From Thalassia testudinum (Eukaryota; Streptophyta; Magnoliopsida; Alismatales; Hydrocharitaceae), in assembly GCA_037157565.1 (NCBI GenBank), contig JAZHRO010000002.1:31888501-31952500 (forward strand): a DNA stretch of 64,000 nt, read 5' to 3'. A program made the position numbers and the translations under genes. Shown here piece after piece: positions 33,315 through 44,519 of the stretch. Under the pieces are notes generated by a model. It saw nothing but the letters and a program-made list of their open reading frames with translations. It had not been told where the DNA came from and did not search any database. Every line of letters starts with the position of its first letter. Position 1 is the stretch's first letter.

Positions 33315-34510
33315 AGCGGGAATGCATGTAATATGTGGAAGGATTCATGAGAGATGGGAGGAAGAAAGGCACCCTGCAATACAAACAATCAAACCTGTCC
33401 TTAAGTGGGCTAGCCTACAGACTTACAGACTCCCAAAACCCGTCTTGAGATAAAGGAACGATTTAATCTACTTCTGTCTGTTCAATCCAACCAATTAGAA
33501 GGACGGACTGGGGAGAAGGTTCTTCCTTCGGCTTATGCCTCCGGTTCCTAGTGTACCCCCCTGCGCGATCATTTGATTCTGCTCCCCTAGATAGACATCA
33601 GATTGAACAGTAGAAACAGACTAATCGAAAATAATCTCGTTCTGGGCTCTGAAGAGCGAGTCAAATCCTTAAGGCCAATGTCTACTCTGTTTTATTTAGG
33701 GCTAGGTTTGAATGTGCTTTGGAATGTGATGGGCCCTTTATGCAGGTTGTGTCCTTAATGATTGATTGATTTGTGTGTGCGTGCACAACCAGTGGTTTTC
33801 AAGCAATATTATTTTTGATGCGGTGAATTTTAGAGTTCAAATCTTGCTTAGTAGCTTTTAGGATTCAACTTTAGGTGTTTTCAAACAAGTTTTGTTGGCA
33901 CACCAGGTTTTGAAAGCACAAGTGAAGATGTTTTCCTTTGAAGCTTAGAAAGAATGTGGAGTGCCTGGTAAATCCTAATAGTTGAAACTAAGTGGCAGCT
34001 ACTTGATGAGTTGATTTTAATTGAAGTGGTGCGGCCCAATCAACTCAAACAATTGGCCTATTGCACCACTTAATTAGGCACACAAATGATTACCTAATCT
34101 AATTTCTACTCAATTATGTGTTTGGATGTGTGTACCGACTCCAAAGGTTGGTTTACCGATTGAGTTTGAAAATCAAATGAGGTTGTGTACCTCTGTGAGA
34201 TTTTTTTTATTATTATTCTTTTTTTTTAATGTGGAGGTTGGGGCGGGTGTGGGTGTCAAACAACAAACAATCTAACCTTAAAGTTTATAAGAACACCTAG
34301 GTTGATTGATGTTTGTGTTATTATGTGGTGGAATGAAAACTAATGGGTGGGAAGTGGGGGATAACTTACAAAACCTTCCACAGCACTTTACTCCAATCTA
34401 CCGCTTTTGCTTGTCTCGAAAGAGTACCTGCAATCACAATAAGAAAGGAGAGAAGTGAGGTAAATGATCTGTAAGTTAGAAAACGCGAAGAAAAATCAAA
34501 GATCGTCGCC
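33315..34510 (-). other. Leader of element B
   Basis: Element B's 5' untranslated region, between its primer site and the C insertion. No credible frame on either strand. T-rich runs at ~34200-34230. Confidence 0.6.
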
Positions 34511-34528
34511 TCCCCGGCAACGGTGCCA
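34511..34528 (-). other. Primer binding site of element B (tRNA-Asp type)
   Basis: Plus-strand TCCCCGGCAACGGTGCCA, one mismatch to the tRNA-Asp 3' end expected from the intact site at 62660-62677. It lies three bases inside the LTR boundary. Confidence 0.9.
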
Positions 34529-34531
34529 AAA

Positions 34532-36227
34532 TGTTGAACATCGGGTTGCTACGCTAACGTGTTTGGTTTTGAAAACCTATCGTCGTAGTATGAAAGCGAA
34601 GAACTCATATTCAACAAATAAAATTTATACCAGAATGAAAATCCTGGGTCGAATAGGGAGGCGGACGTTTGATTTAAAAACTATGCGTTTGTTTTATTTC
34701 TCATAAAGTAATTCAATTGATTAGAACTATCTAACTATTTACAATAAATAGAAGATAGAGAGAATAAGTGAGAGAGAGAGAGAATATTACAAACAAAAAC
34801 CAAAATGAGATGTACAATAAACATGGAATTTCATCATCAGAACGATTGTTCATTACACTAGAAAGCGCGAAAATGATTACACTAGAAAGTAGTAAATCTA
34901 CTCTAGAAAGCATTAAAAGAATGGAGAGAGAAATATCCTCCTCGACAGTCGCTTGGAGGACGAGCTGGACGGGGCGGCGCCTGGATGAAGGGGGATGAAG
35001 TAGGACGAAGGAGGACGAAGTTGAAGAACAGGAACGGGGCAGCACGTCGTCATCGTCGCGGGATCCGCTTCTGAAAAGGGGACGAAAAATTGACTTTATC
35101 TCGCGAGAAGCATCCTGGGTGTGGGACAAGCTTCTCTTGAGTTTTGGAGAGGGAGAGAAGAGAAGGGATGAGAATTTCGTATGGAGGCAGTCTCCTTTTA
35201 TAGTTGCAAGGAGTGGGGGCATTTTGGTCATTCCAATTTTAAAAACTTTAATTCAGGACCTTTAGTGACGGATAAAACCATCCCTAAAGGTCCGAACGTG
35301 GCCTTCGTGGGTGGCGTGCGCGCCCGCTCACCTCCTCGTATGTAACGCATGTGCACGTCCAGCTGATCTCAGCTATCCGATTGCGAGATCGGACGGCTTA
35401 GATCGCGCCTTCGCCCGGCTCCTCTGTGCGCCCGCCCGCGTGTGATTCCACGTGAGGCATGGTGTGCGATACGGCGTGAGCGCAATTGCGTGCGTGAGAC
35501 TGTTCGATCGCGATCGAACGGCCAATCGAGCCAACTCACTCGCACCGCTCGCCCGCTCCTACGGATTCGAACTCGCGCCAACGCCTCGCGATAAGGCGCT
35601 CACCTACTATGCTACGGAGGAGAGATGGTCGCGGAGATGTTTTAAGCGGCGCATGCTCATGGCCGTTGGATCAAGATCCAACGGCCCAGATCGAGTGTTG
35701 GATTTTCTTTGGAGAGGCAGCGGCGATCCTGAGGGCCTTTTAGACAGCTGAGATGGTGCCACGTGGAACCATCTTGGCTATCCATCTTCTGGATGATGTA
35801 GATTGTGCCACGGGTGTCGGATTGAGTCGATTTTCAAGCCGTTAGGCTGCAATCGTCGATCCGAATCCATCCGTACAGTAGGATTTGTTGTTTGAAGTGT
35901 GGATTCACACCATCTTGGCCCTTGATCTTCTAGTATTCCTCGGTCACTAACTGATGCTACAGATGTCTGATTAGGGCGATCTTGGAGTCGTTGAACTCCA
36001 ATCGTCACCCTGATCACATCTATACGGTTGGATCTTCGATCCGAGGCCCCAATAAAAGGTTTGCTCTATCCATTAACATAAAAGGAGATAATTAACCTCC
36101 ATTTTATTCAAACTACTCTAAATGCAAGATGATACATGTTATGTAATATTTATAGTATGCAATGCAATCCTTTGCTTAAGAACATGCATAAATAGACATC
36201 TTAAGTAGTGTAAACATGTTTACATCG
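34532..36227 (-). repeat. 5' LTR of element B
   Basis: About 1.7 kb from TGTTGAACATCGG to GTTTACATCG on the plus strand (last base changed from A). It carries the GA microsatellite (~34753-34790), inverted TATA box (~35194-35202), the ACCTTTAG inverted repeat (35258-35291) and the tRNA-like pair (35564-35614). Confidence 0.92.
35564..35614 (-). promoter_or_regulatory. tRNA/SINE-like box A and box B in 5' LTR B
   Basis: Minus-strand TAGCATAGTAGG (35603-35614) then AGTTCGAATC (35564-35573). Between them CGCCT...AGGCG can pair around a 7-nt loop, but the base before the would-be anticodon is A rather than T. Confidence 0.5.
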
Positions 36228-37223
36228 AAAACTAAGGAACCTCTTCATTTCCCTCCCATTTTCCCTCCAAAAATATCCAAGCACCCCTTCATTTCCCTCC
36301 AAAAAAAACCATAACCACCCCCCTTCCCATCCTATAAATACCCTACCCTACCACCACATAATTCCCATCCTCCATTAGTGTATTATTCTCCCTATACCCA
36401 CCTACACCTATGGCCAAGAAGAAGGAGTAGAGAAGAAGATTAAGGGGGCACATCACCCACCCCTTTGGTGCCTTCTTCTCCCCACTATCTTTAACTTGTG
36501 CCACGCCAAGGAGGAGAGCCATTCTACTTCAAGGAGGACGACCAGGCAAAGGAGAAGGACCTAGGGTGGACGTCCACCCTTGGAGGAGGAGAATTGAAGG
36601 TGGTAGCTTCCACCTTGGAGGACACCATCTTGGAGGAGCATAGCAAGGAAGGAGTCGGATGACTCTTTTCAAGCTCGAGAGCTACCAGGCTTGGAGCAAG
36701 AAGCCATCATCTTCTTCACCATTTCATTTAGACGATTTGTGTTTTTATCTTCTTGCATTTCAAGTAGATTAGAAGCTTTCCTCCATGAGTTTTGTGTAGA
36801 ACAAGTTCATTTTAATTCAAGTTGCCTTCTTTCGCATAGATTTTTACAATTTTTGCCTAGCATTTGTTTCACTCCCTCTCCCTAATTATTCTAGGCCTCC
36901 ATGTGCCTAGGGTGAGCTTAGGGAGAGGCTCTACCTGTCACCTTAGGGTTAGCTTTATTGAAATAGGTTTTAGTTGTTTTCTCGCTATCAACAAAAACTC
37001 AAGTGTTGCCGTTATTTCAAAATCATAAAAACTATATATTCAAAAACATCAAAAAGAAAGTTGAGTTCGATCTTTAAAGTAAGGGATTTTGATTTGCAAA
37101 CTTGCCTCCTTGGAGGACCCTAGATACCCCACTATCTAGGTCTTATAAATTTTAAAAGTGAATGCGCTTTTGTGTGTTACGACTTAAAACCTTAATTTAA
37201 CAAACCGTGCAAAAACGCAATCA
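36228..37223 (+). repeat. 3' LTR of element A, right part
   Basis: Resumes the A LTR after element B (AAAACTAAGGAACC matches 4268-4281 of the 5' LTR) and runs to ...AACGCAATCA. It has the TATA box at 36333-36340 and keeps ~30 bp near 36966-36998 that the 5' LTR lacks. The flanking AGGAT (37224-37228) completes A's target duplication. Confidence 0.93.
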
Positions 37224-37228
37224 AGGAT

Positions 37229-37489
37229 GTACATAAATATTGAGCAATTTATGTTGCTATGCTTTTGAAGCATAGGTTTGCAAACCTTAAGTTAGTTTGA
37301 CATTTGTTTATGAGTGTTTCAATCATACACATTGATGAAACTTGTAAATTTATCTTCTTCCATGTTCTGTAAAGCGTACTCGTGTATTTTGCAAATCATC
37401 CTTTGTATTTATTAAACATTTTGAAGGTAAATGGAAGTAAACACAGTTATTAATTAAAGTTTTTTTGCAAATGAAAAGAAATAAGCACA
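37229..37489. other. Unassigned DNA right of element A
   Basis: Contiguous with 3226 before A inserted. No gene seen. It contains GGTTTGCAAACC (37269-37280), a short perfect dyad. Confidence 0.5.
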
Positions 37490-37765
37490 ACATTGAAATT
37501 TCCTTCAAATCCACCAGCGTATGAACTAAATACACCAGTACTTCTTGCGAAATCACCGGTGGATTTAGTGTAATCCATCAATTGATTAAGTAGGTACACC
37601 AGTGGATTAATAAAATCAATTAGTGGATTAACTAAATACAATAATCGATTTCATTAATTCATCGGTGAATTTCTCAGAATACATTGGTGAATTAACATTA
37701 ATCCACCAATGTATTTCTTGAAATTTGTCAGTATTTAACATAAATACAACGGTGGATTTGATTGA
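37490..37765 (-). repeat. Palindromic 21-bp minisatellite, cluster 2
   Basis: Units such as AATCACCGGTGGATTTAG and TACACCAGTGGATTAAT. The minus-strand reading gives heptads PLIDFIN, PLVYLLN, then STGDFAR and STGVFSS in one frame. It lies ~300 bp beyond the 3' end of the PIF/Harbinger transposase pseudogene. Confidence 0.85.
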
Positions 37766-38067
37766 TATGTAAGTAGAGCGATAGAATGGCTACGAGTCAA
37801 CCAATTTATTTTAAATGCGGAAGTGAACAAATAAGCTACTTGATGCATAGTTTATAAGAGATTCATATCAACTTATTACACGAAGGGATAAGATCTTTGC
37901 TTCATACAATCAACCAGTCTTCATATTATATTTTCAATTAACAACTTTGATGAATAATGTTACAAAGTAGAATTCCATTCCCTTTTTAATACAACTTCAC
38001 TCCCTTCACATGAGAGTAATACAATGGTAATTATAAATTCCAAAAATGATACTATTTCTTTAAGCAC
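37766..38067 (-). other. Flank downstream of the transposase pseudogene
   Basis: AT-rich, no gene; it probably belongs to the PIF/Harbinger element between its 3' coding end and the minisatellite. Confidence 0.45.
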
Positions 38068-39363
38068 TCATAGTCTTTGGTGATTCGCCCACAAAGCATG
38101 GGCAATTTGATCCCTTACAAAATCCCCAACTCTCACAGCACTCTTGTCGACAAGGTCATCTCGCACTTCCATGTCCCCTATGTCTTTAGGATCATCGAGT
38201 GTTGTGCAGAAGTTGTCGTCATCGTCGTTCCAGTGACGTATCATGTTGTGAATGATATAAAATGCCATAACGATTTTGCACTAAGTGTCGAACCCTTAGA
38301 ATGGCCTTGCATCAATAAGCTTGAAATGCCTTTTCAAAACTCTAAAACATACTTCACAACATTTCAAAGCTATGCATACCGATGGTTATATAGCTCCTAA
38401 TTTTGATATCGATTAGTTTGATTTCTATACTCCCGTAAATGATATGATATGCCACGAAAGGGAGACAAAAAGGATTCCATGTTGGAGTAACCAAGGTCGA
38501 TGAGGAACCTATGTCCACTCAAGATGTTAAGACCATTTTTGATAGCCCACTGCAATACCTGCATATCTGCAGCTGAACCCTCCCAACTAGTACCCACAAA
38601 CACAAATTCCAAGTTGTAGTCCATCGCAACAACGACATTTTGGCTTGTCCAACCCTTTCGATTACGAAAACATGCCTATTTTGCAGATGAAACTGTTGCA
38701 CATACGTGGCAACCATTAATAGCTCCTACGACATCCTTCACAAGACATGAACTAATCAATGTGATATCATCGCAAACAGTACATAAGTTAATATTGTCCA
38801 AAGAAAAATAACCACCTAAAAGAGAGGGAAAAATTTACGATTGGATGGAATATCTGCTAGGACAGCAGCATGAATTGTTTGCATCCAAATGAACCTCTGC
38901 TTCAGAGAGACCAAGGCATCCAGTACCAAATTAAAATACCTAGAAATCATTTCACCAGAGTGTTGGAACCGCCTGATGAGATTCCTATTTGAGGCATTTT
39001 GACCAACAGCATAGAGGAAAATTGCTAACTGCTCGTTAATGGTAACACCTTGTGAATCTTTTAGGCTAGTTGCTTCCTTTAGTTATTCAAAGAGTGCAAT
39101 GAATCCCTCCTTACCCTAAATGCATTCTTTGAACAACTCGGGTGGCCCCGAATTACCTCATGGACCTAGTCATGTCCTAACAATGCCCCATCATTTTTCC
39201 TTAGTTGCGGAACTCGTTGATGGATGGATGAGTAGTATGCGTATGCAAGAGGTATGATAACCTCTGTCAGAGACAAACCATTGTTGTCGACATCCTCCTC
39301 AATGAATTGATGGTCATCAAAATTCACATCTGCTGTAATATTATACACATATACAAGTTGCAT
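38068..39363 (-). pseudogene. PIF/Harbinger transposase pseudogene
   Basis: Catalytic protein of a cut-and-paste DNA transposon; related domesticated proteins in plants are ALP1-like. From ATG 39363 the minus strand shows an N-terminal part with RVPQLRKNDGALLGHD and VHEVIRGHP. A helix-turn-helix-like region then reads INEQLAIFLYAVGQNASNRN and RRFQHSGEMISRYFN (~39045-38935). The DDE nuclease follows: VVGAINGCHV, FRNRKGWTSQNVVVAMDY, TSWEGSAADMQVL and IDLGYSNMESFLSPFRGISYH. The C-terminus (38268-38068) is FYIIHNMIRHW...RDQIAHALW. The first catalytic Asp reads Asn (AINGCH) and the third-residue region reads NVVKY where the family has Glu, while the middle Asp (AADMQ) remains. There are several stops (for example SAK-stop-ACFRN) and at least three frame changes, so it is dead. 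Confidence 0.9.
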
Positions 39364-39654
39364 ATTTATCTACAAAGATAAAGCATGAAAGGTAATTAAA
39401 AATAACATTCAAGCCACGAATGAAACGCGACTTTTAAAAGAGTAGAAGCAATCGTTGATTAATAAAAAATTTAAACAAGTATGCAGCAAATTGAAATATA
39501 AGATCGCAATAAGTCTCAAAAGATATGTAAATTCACCACAACTACTACTAAAATGTTCAACTAATTAAACTTTTACGAAACCAAACCAATTATAACATTT
39601 TCAAAGATCCAGCAAAGCTTAAACCTAATCTAAACCTTCAACCAAGTGACATCA
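39364..39654 (-). other. Upstream flank of the transposase pseudogene
   Basis: No gene. The last five bases CATCA (39650-39654) are the left target duplication of the solo LTR that follows. Confidence 0.55.
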
Positions 39655-41921
39655 TGATCACGATTTTACGTAGTTTGTTAATTAGGGAATTTAGTGTCGT
39701 TGTAATGTGTAAATCCACTTTCGCTTTTAAATTTATATTACCTAGATAGGGGAGTATCTAGGGTCGTCCAAGGAGGCAATATGTTTCCAAAATTTAGATC
39801 TATTGCTTGGAAATAGAAATCACCTTTCTTTTTGGTCTTTTCAAATATATCATTTTTTTTAGTGTTTTGAAATAACGAAGGCAATATACGAATTGTAGAC
39901 GGAAAACTAACACCTAACTCACTATATTAGTACTAAAGTGACAAGTAAAGCCTCTCCCTAAGCTCACTCTAGGCACGTGGAGGCCTAGTGTAATTAGGTA
40001 GAGGGAGTGAAAAACTGCAAGAACAAAGATAAAATTATTGCAACAAAAAAAATATGGAAAGAAGGCAAATTGATTTGATAGAATTTGTGTTTTACAAAAA
40101 CATGTAGAGGAATGCTTCCACTTGAAATGGAAAAATATAAAAGCTATAAAAACACAAATCCTCTTGCAAAATCTGGTGAAGGGAAGCTCCTTGCTCCAAG
40201 TTTAGTGGTCCTAGGCTTGAAAAGGGGCTTCTCCTTCTCCTCCCTTAAAAATGGTGTCCTCCAAGGTGGAAGCTACCACCTTCAAAGATCTCCTTCAAGG
40301 GTGGGCGTGCACCACCCTTTCTTCTCCTTGCCTGGTCGTCCTCCTGGTGGTGAAGATCCTCCTCCTTCTTGACGTGTCACAAGGTGAAGGAATGGGGAGA
40401 GGTAGGCACCAAGGGGGTGGGTGATGCACCCGCTTAATCTTCTTCTCTACTCCTTGGCGGTAGGTATGAGGTGGATGTAGGGTGGAAATTATACTAATGG
40501 GAGGATGGGAAAATGTGGGTAATTAGGTGGGTATATATAGTGGCGGAGAAGGGGTAGTTGCCATGGAGGTAATGGGAGGTTAGGATGGAGTTTGGGATGG
40601 TGGTTAGGAATCCTAAGGTGGAGATCACTTGGTGCCACCTTAAAGGGCAAGAGCGGGTAGTTATAGGTTGAATCCACCCCTTGGTGGACATCCATGGTGG
40701 AAGGATGCCACCATTTTGGCACCAAGGGAGGTGGTTTCTAGAAGGAAGGGTAGGTGTAGGGTGGTGATGGCTTGAAGGGGTATGTGTAGGGTTAAGATGG
40801 GGGAATTTTTGGAAGGAAAAGTTGGCGCCAAAATGGGGGTAGTTATAGGTGGTTTTGGCACCAAAAATAGGGTGCCTTTTGGTGGTGGTGATGGGGTGAA
40901 GAGAAGGCTAGGTGGTGAAGCCAACTTGAAGTAGATAGAGCTAGCTTAGGTGAGCTTAGGTGGGGCTTAGTTGGTGGAGCTAGTTAGGTAGGGTTTTAAG
41001 GTGGTAAATGCCAAGGGAGTTGGAGCCTAGCTACGCTAAGCTAAGCTAAGCTAAGCTAGCTTAGCTAGTAATGGAGTAGAGGAGGAGGCAATGGGAGCCA
41101 GGGTTTGAAGAGAGGAGCCGGACAGAGGAAGTCTTGAGTTGAAATGGAGTTGGCAGCTGCTGAAGAGGGTGGCATGGAGCTACTCTAGCTAACTTAGCTT
41201 GCTAGTTCTTTGTTAGCTGCTAAGCCAAGATAAAGTAAGCTGGATTCTACCATGAGGAGCTGAGGTGAGCTGGGTCTAGTGCTCCCAGGGAGGATCAAGC
41301 TGGTTGAGGCAGCTAAGGTAGCTTAGCTCAACTGAGTTGAGCTAAGCTAAGTCCCTGGGAGCTGGACTTGTGCTTCTTGAGCTGAAATGAAGTCATCTTC
41401 AACTGGCTGGAGTTGAGTGGAGCTAGATCAAGCTGGTCTTGAGCTAAAGTGAACTCCAGTCAACTCATTTGAGCTAGCTAGAGCTCCCTGCAAACTAATG
41501 AGAGCTGAGATGAGCTAGATTCAGCTAAGTTGAGCTAGATCTGAGCTGACCTGAGCTAGGGTGAACTAAGATGAGATCTCTTGAGATGCCATTTAGCTGA
41601 GATGAGTTGAATGGAGCTAGGAGCAGCTAACCCTAGTTCAAGTGAGCTGAAATGTAGCTATGGTGAGCTGGATCTGGCGGAGTTCCTTCTGGTTTGGGCT
41701 TCTCCTTCACCAAATGCCTTCCTAAGTGCTAGGGTTCTAGAGATCTGGCAATTTGTATATCCCTAATACTCACAGAAACACATTAAAAAGACAATAAAAA
41801 GTGCAATGCATGCCTACCCTAATTGATTCTAAATGCAGCCCAAAAACCCATTTGCGGAGCAAAATCCTAAGAGCTAAGTTTGTTTTAATGCATAAGAATG
41901 ATGATAAACTGGCATTTATCA
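39655..41921 (-). mobile_element. Solo LTR of the A family, minus strand
   Basis: 2.27 kb, reverse complement of LTR A: it runs from TGATCACGATTTTACG to TTTATCA and includes the inverted AGCT-dense block (~40930-41700) and an inverted TATA-like TATATATA near 40532. The 5-bp target duplication CATCA is perfect (39650-39654 and 41922-41926). No internal region or primer site adjoins it, so it is the product of LTR-LTR recombination. The open frames inside (40085-40924) are LTR sequence read by chance. Confidence 0.93.
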
Positions 41922-41926
41922 CATCA

Positions 41927-43365
41927 TGAGTCATAGAAGATCAGAATCCATAATCACTTTCAACTTACTTCTGTATGAGTGCACCTTACTATGTGATTAG
42001 CCCATAGTTGTGGGCTATTTAAGTATTTAAGTGCCTATACATTAGATTAATTCTAACATTTATTTAGTATAAATTAGGATGTAAATAGATTAATTCATAG
42101 TTTTAATCTAATTACATAATCCATACATTGCATTCATATCTTAAGTGCATTTAGAATTAGCTTAGAATAGCATTCATCTAATTAGATAATCAATTAGGTA
42201 TATTGTTTTTATTAACATAGAAGTTGAGGGTCTGTACATAAATAACCCTAATATTTTAACAATATTTTCTTTATTCTTCTTATTTCAGAACGGCTGTCTG
42301 CCGCTCCAACGCCCGGCTGATGCAGTGAAGAAGCCATTCAAGGGGGAGCGGATGTGGTGGATCTGGTCGAGCTGCTGATTTCAAACTTGTGCAGGCCACT
42401 ACAAAAGGAGGGAGGCAGCCGAGCTCGGGAGGCCTCCGCCACCGACCCACCACTGTGCAGAGAGAACCTCTCTCTTCCACTCCACACTGCCGGCCTCTAC
42501 CGTGGCGGCGAGTCTCCACCACTGTGGGCGTGTGGTGTGACAGGCCACACCGCCATCCGGAGCTCGCCCACATTACCGTGAGCACCTTAGCGTGCATCTC
42601 CCTCGCCGTCGTCACCAATCACCACCGCCACAACTACCGTCACTGCAATCACCTTCTCATTCACTTAAGACGTCCGGGAAATTTCCCGGACGTCTGAAGC
42701 TACCCGCTCACCTGCGATCACCCGCCTGAGTACCCGTCTGAAGTCCAACCGCACCCGCACAACCACATCCGCCCACCTCACCATTCACGCCCGCACCACC
42801 ACCTCCGCACCTGCGCCTTCATCCGTGCGCGCCCATGCCTGCAGCGCCACCCACCAGCCTTCAGCTCAACCGCGCCTGCACCCTCCAACCGCACCCGCTC
42901 TCCATGCGCCTGCAGCTCACGCCATCTCCACACACTCACCGGCTGCAGCGCCCTCCTCCGAGCTTCCCGTGCCCGGCCATCGGCTCCTCGTCGCGCAAGA
43001 CAACAGGGAAAAATTCCCCTGTTTTGCTATAGGAAACCTTCAATTAAAATTTACATTTTCTACCATTGCCAAATTTTAATCATATTTTATTAACTCTGCA
43101 TTGCGGAAAATATCCTATAGTTTCTCATAATTGCCATTTCAGCATTGTTTCTTGCTTAAACCTTAATCTAAAGGCAATCTTGGCTTGGTTGTTGTCCAAA
43201 TTGACTACGAATAAACATTTTTAAGTGGCGCGAATTTTAATACGTTATTGCCTCCCTGTGAATACGACCCGCTCCTCTGCGAGTGGTTATTTCTTGTTAA
43301 AAATTGATTAGTCAATTTTTCCACCACATTAAACTACAAATGACTTTAAAAGCGAAAGATCGACA
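41927..43365 (+). mobile_element. Degenerate LTR-like block, GC-rich type, copy 2
   Basis: An AT-rich start with a splice-like TTCTTATTTCAG (near 42278-42289), a C-rich segment (42290-43000), GGGAAAAATTCCCCTG (43006-43021), then an AT-rich tail with GCCTCCCTGTGAATACGACC (43250-43269). The order matches copy 1 (825-2315) and 56600-58310. If it began at TGACATCATGAG (39647, now split by the solo LTR), CCAAG and ACAAG could be a decayed target duplication; this is weak. Confidence 0.4.
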
Positions 43366-43399
43366 AGTCACTATGCGTCAAAGTGCACGACATCCTTGG

Positions 43400-44497
43400 A
43401 AATTGTCCTCCAGGCACTCTAAGTGAAAACATCTGCCAATATGAGTAAATCATCAGGTGTGATGTTCGGTGCTCACGTGCGCAATATTCTCATGCACTTA
43501 CGAAGCTCATCTATGGTGTTGTTAACCCTTGGTGTTGGGGAAATGTGATGTTTCACCAACACCCTCATCATCTCAGTAAACTCATTCGTCATAGAAATTG
43601 CAGAAGCACTTACACTTGGTGCCTCCTTCTTCCTACATTTTCCCCACTTGTAGTAGTCCCCTCGGAAGCACGCTTTGAGCCTTGTGGCTCACATGATGGA
43701 GGTATAGGTTCACTTGCATGCATTTGAAGATGGACATCCAAGTATGGTGAAGGGTTACTATACTAATATAAAGTATCATTTACCGAAGTCCCTACAAAAA
43801 GTTGATGCATAAACAAGGCCCACATGTCTTCACCAACTGTCGGGTCATAAGCTACGGAGGTGCTACCCGATTGAAGATTGAGCATGTTTTGTCTTGCATC
43901 AAAATAACCTACATCCTCATGGGAATCTTGAATATGTTCCTCATTATCTTCTACCACTTGCTTGGGGAAAGTGGATGACATTGCATGCTCTCTGGTTGCG
44001 GTATCTTTACCAACAATTTTATGGACATCCTCAAAAAATATGAAAGGTTTACCACATAATTCTGCAAGTTCTGGTGGAAGCTACAAGTCATTCAAATAGG
44101 TGAACTTTAATTTTATTAAATGTCGAAGAATTGAATGGAAAATTACTGGTGGAAAATATTTCATTACCTCACTCCACATGGATGGAGAAGGTGATATAGG
44201 GCAACCACTAACAGGATCAATCCCCTAACCACTCTTGTTGTATAGTTGAACATACAACCCATGTTTTCTCTTCAACTCCTTCCATCGACTGAGGATTTAC
44301 TTGTGCTCGTATGACAATCTCGTAGCTAACACGAACTTCTTGTCTATCTCACCCCACGTGGTGTGTGTGAATGACCCTTTATCCCAACATCCTTGGGTAT
44401 GCTGCTCCTTCAAAATATTCATCAACTCTACTGTAGTTGCATTATCCCTTTTTTTCTCCTTCTTCATACCGAAAGTTGAAGGATGGGAAGATGCCAT
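43400..44497 (-). pseudogene. Myb/SANT-like protein of a PIF/Harbinger element, pseudogene
   Basis: The second gene of PIF/Harbinger transposons is a Myb-like DNA-binding protein that helps the transposase reach the element ends. From ATG 44497 (MASSHPSTFGMKKEKKRD) the frame reads TTVELMNILKEQHTQGCWDKGSFTHTTWGEI, a Myb/SANT-like trihelix-type domain. After a stop at 44297-44299 it continues ISRW-type sequence: ILSRWKELKRKHGLYVQLYN. Further downstream, 43981-43763 encodes an acidic linker (EDNEEHIQDSHEDVGYFDAR). The remaining part to ~43400 is fragmented. An upstream GTG at 44515 is in frame but less likely as the start. It shares the minus strand with the transposase, 3 kb away after removing the two inserted LTRs. 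Stops and probable frame changes make it non-functional. Confidence 0.75.
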
Positions 44498-44519
44498 TCT
44501 ACAAGGGAATGCCACGAAT

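Larger units (their letters stand above)
11452..36227 (-). mobile_element. Element B: non-autonomous LTR retrotransposon, minus strand (hosts element C)
   Basis: In its own orientation the LTRs start TGATGTAAAC and end TTCAACA. The target duplication is AAAAC (11447-11451 and 36228-36232) inside the 3' LTR of A. Reading from right to left: 5' LTR (36227-34532), primer site (34528-34511), leader, then element C inserted, a gag-like acidic pseudogene (16127-14874), first polypurine tract, spacer, terminal polypurine tract (13134-13124), 3' LTR. Without C the element is about 7.6 kb and carries no recognisable polymerase. The LTRs are clearly diverged, mostly by transitions. A third copy of the LTR is the solo LTR at 46551-48337. 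Confidence 0.92.
3227..37223 (+). mobile_element. Element A: non-autonomous Athila-like LTR retrotransposon (hosts nested elements)
   Basis: It is bounded by LTRs starting TGATAAAC and ending ATCA, with a perfect 5-bp target duplication AGGAT (3222-3226 and 37224-37228). Internal order: tRNA-Asp-type primer site (5247-5264), long leader, gag-protease pseudogene (6906-8979), first polypurine tract (9137-9150), spacer, second polypurine tract (10362-10372), 3' LTR. There is no reverse transcriptase, RNase H or integrase, so its mobility would have depended on another element. The 3' LTR is split by element B between 11451 and 36228. Without B and C the element is about 9.2 kb. Further copies of this LTR family are at 39655-41921 (solo, minus) and 60473-62654 (plus). 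Confidence 0.93.

Noticed and set aside
40085..40924. Several Pro/Gly-rich frames in both directions
   Set aside because: They fall inside the inverted solo LTR of the A family and have no conserved domain.
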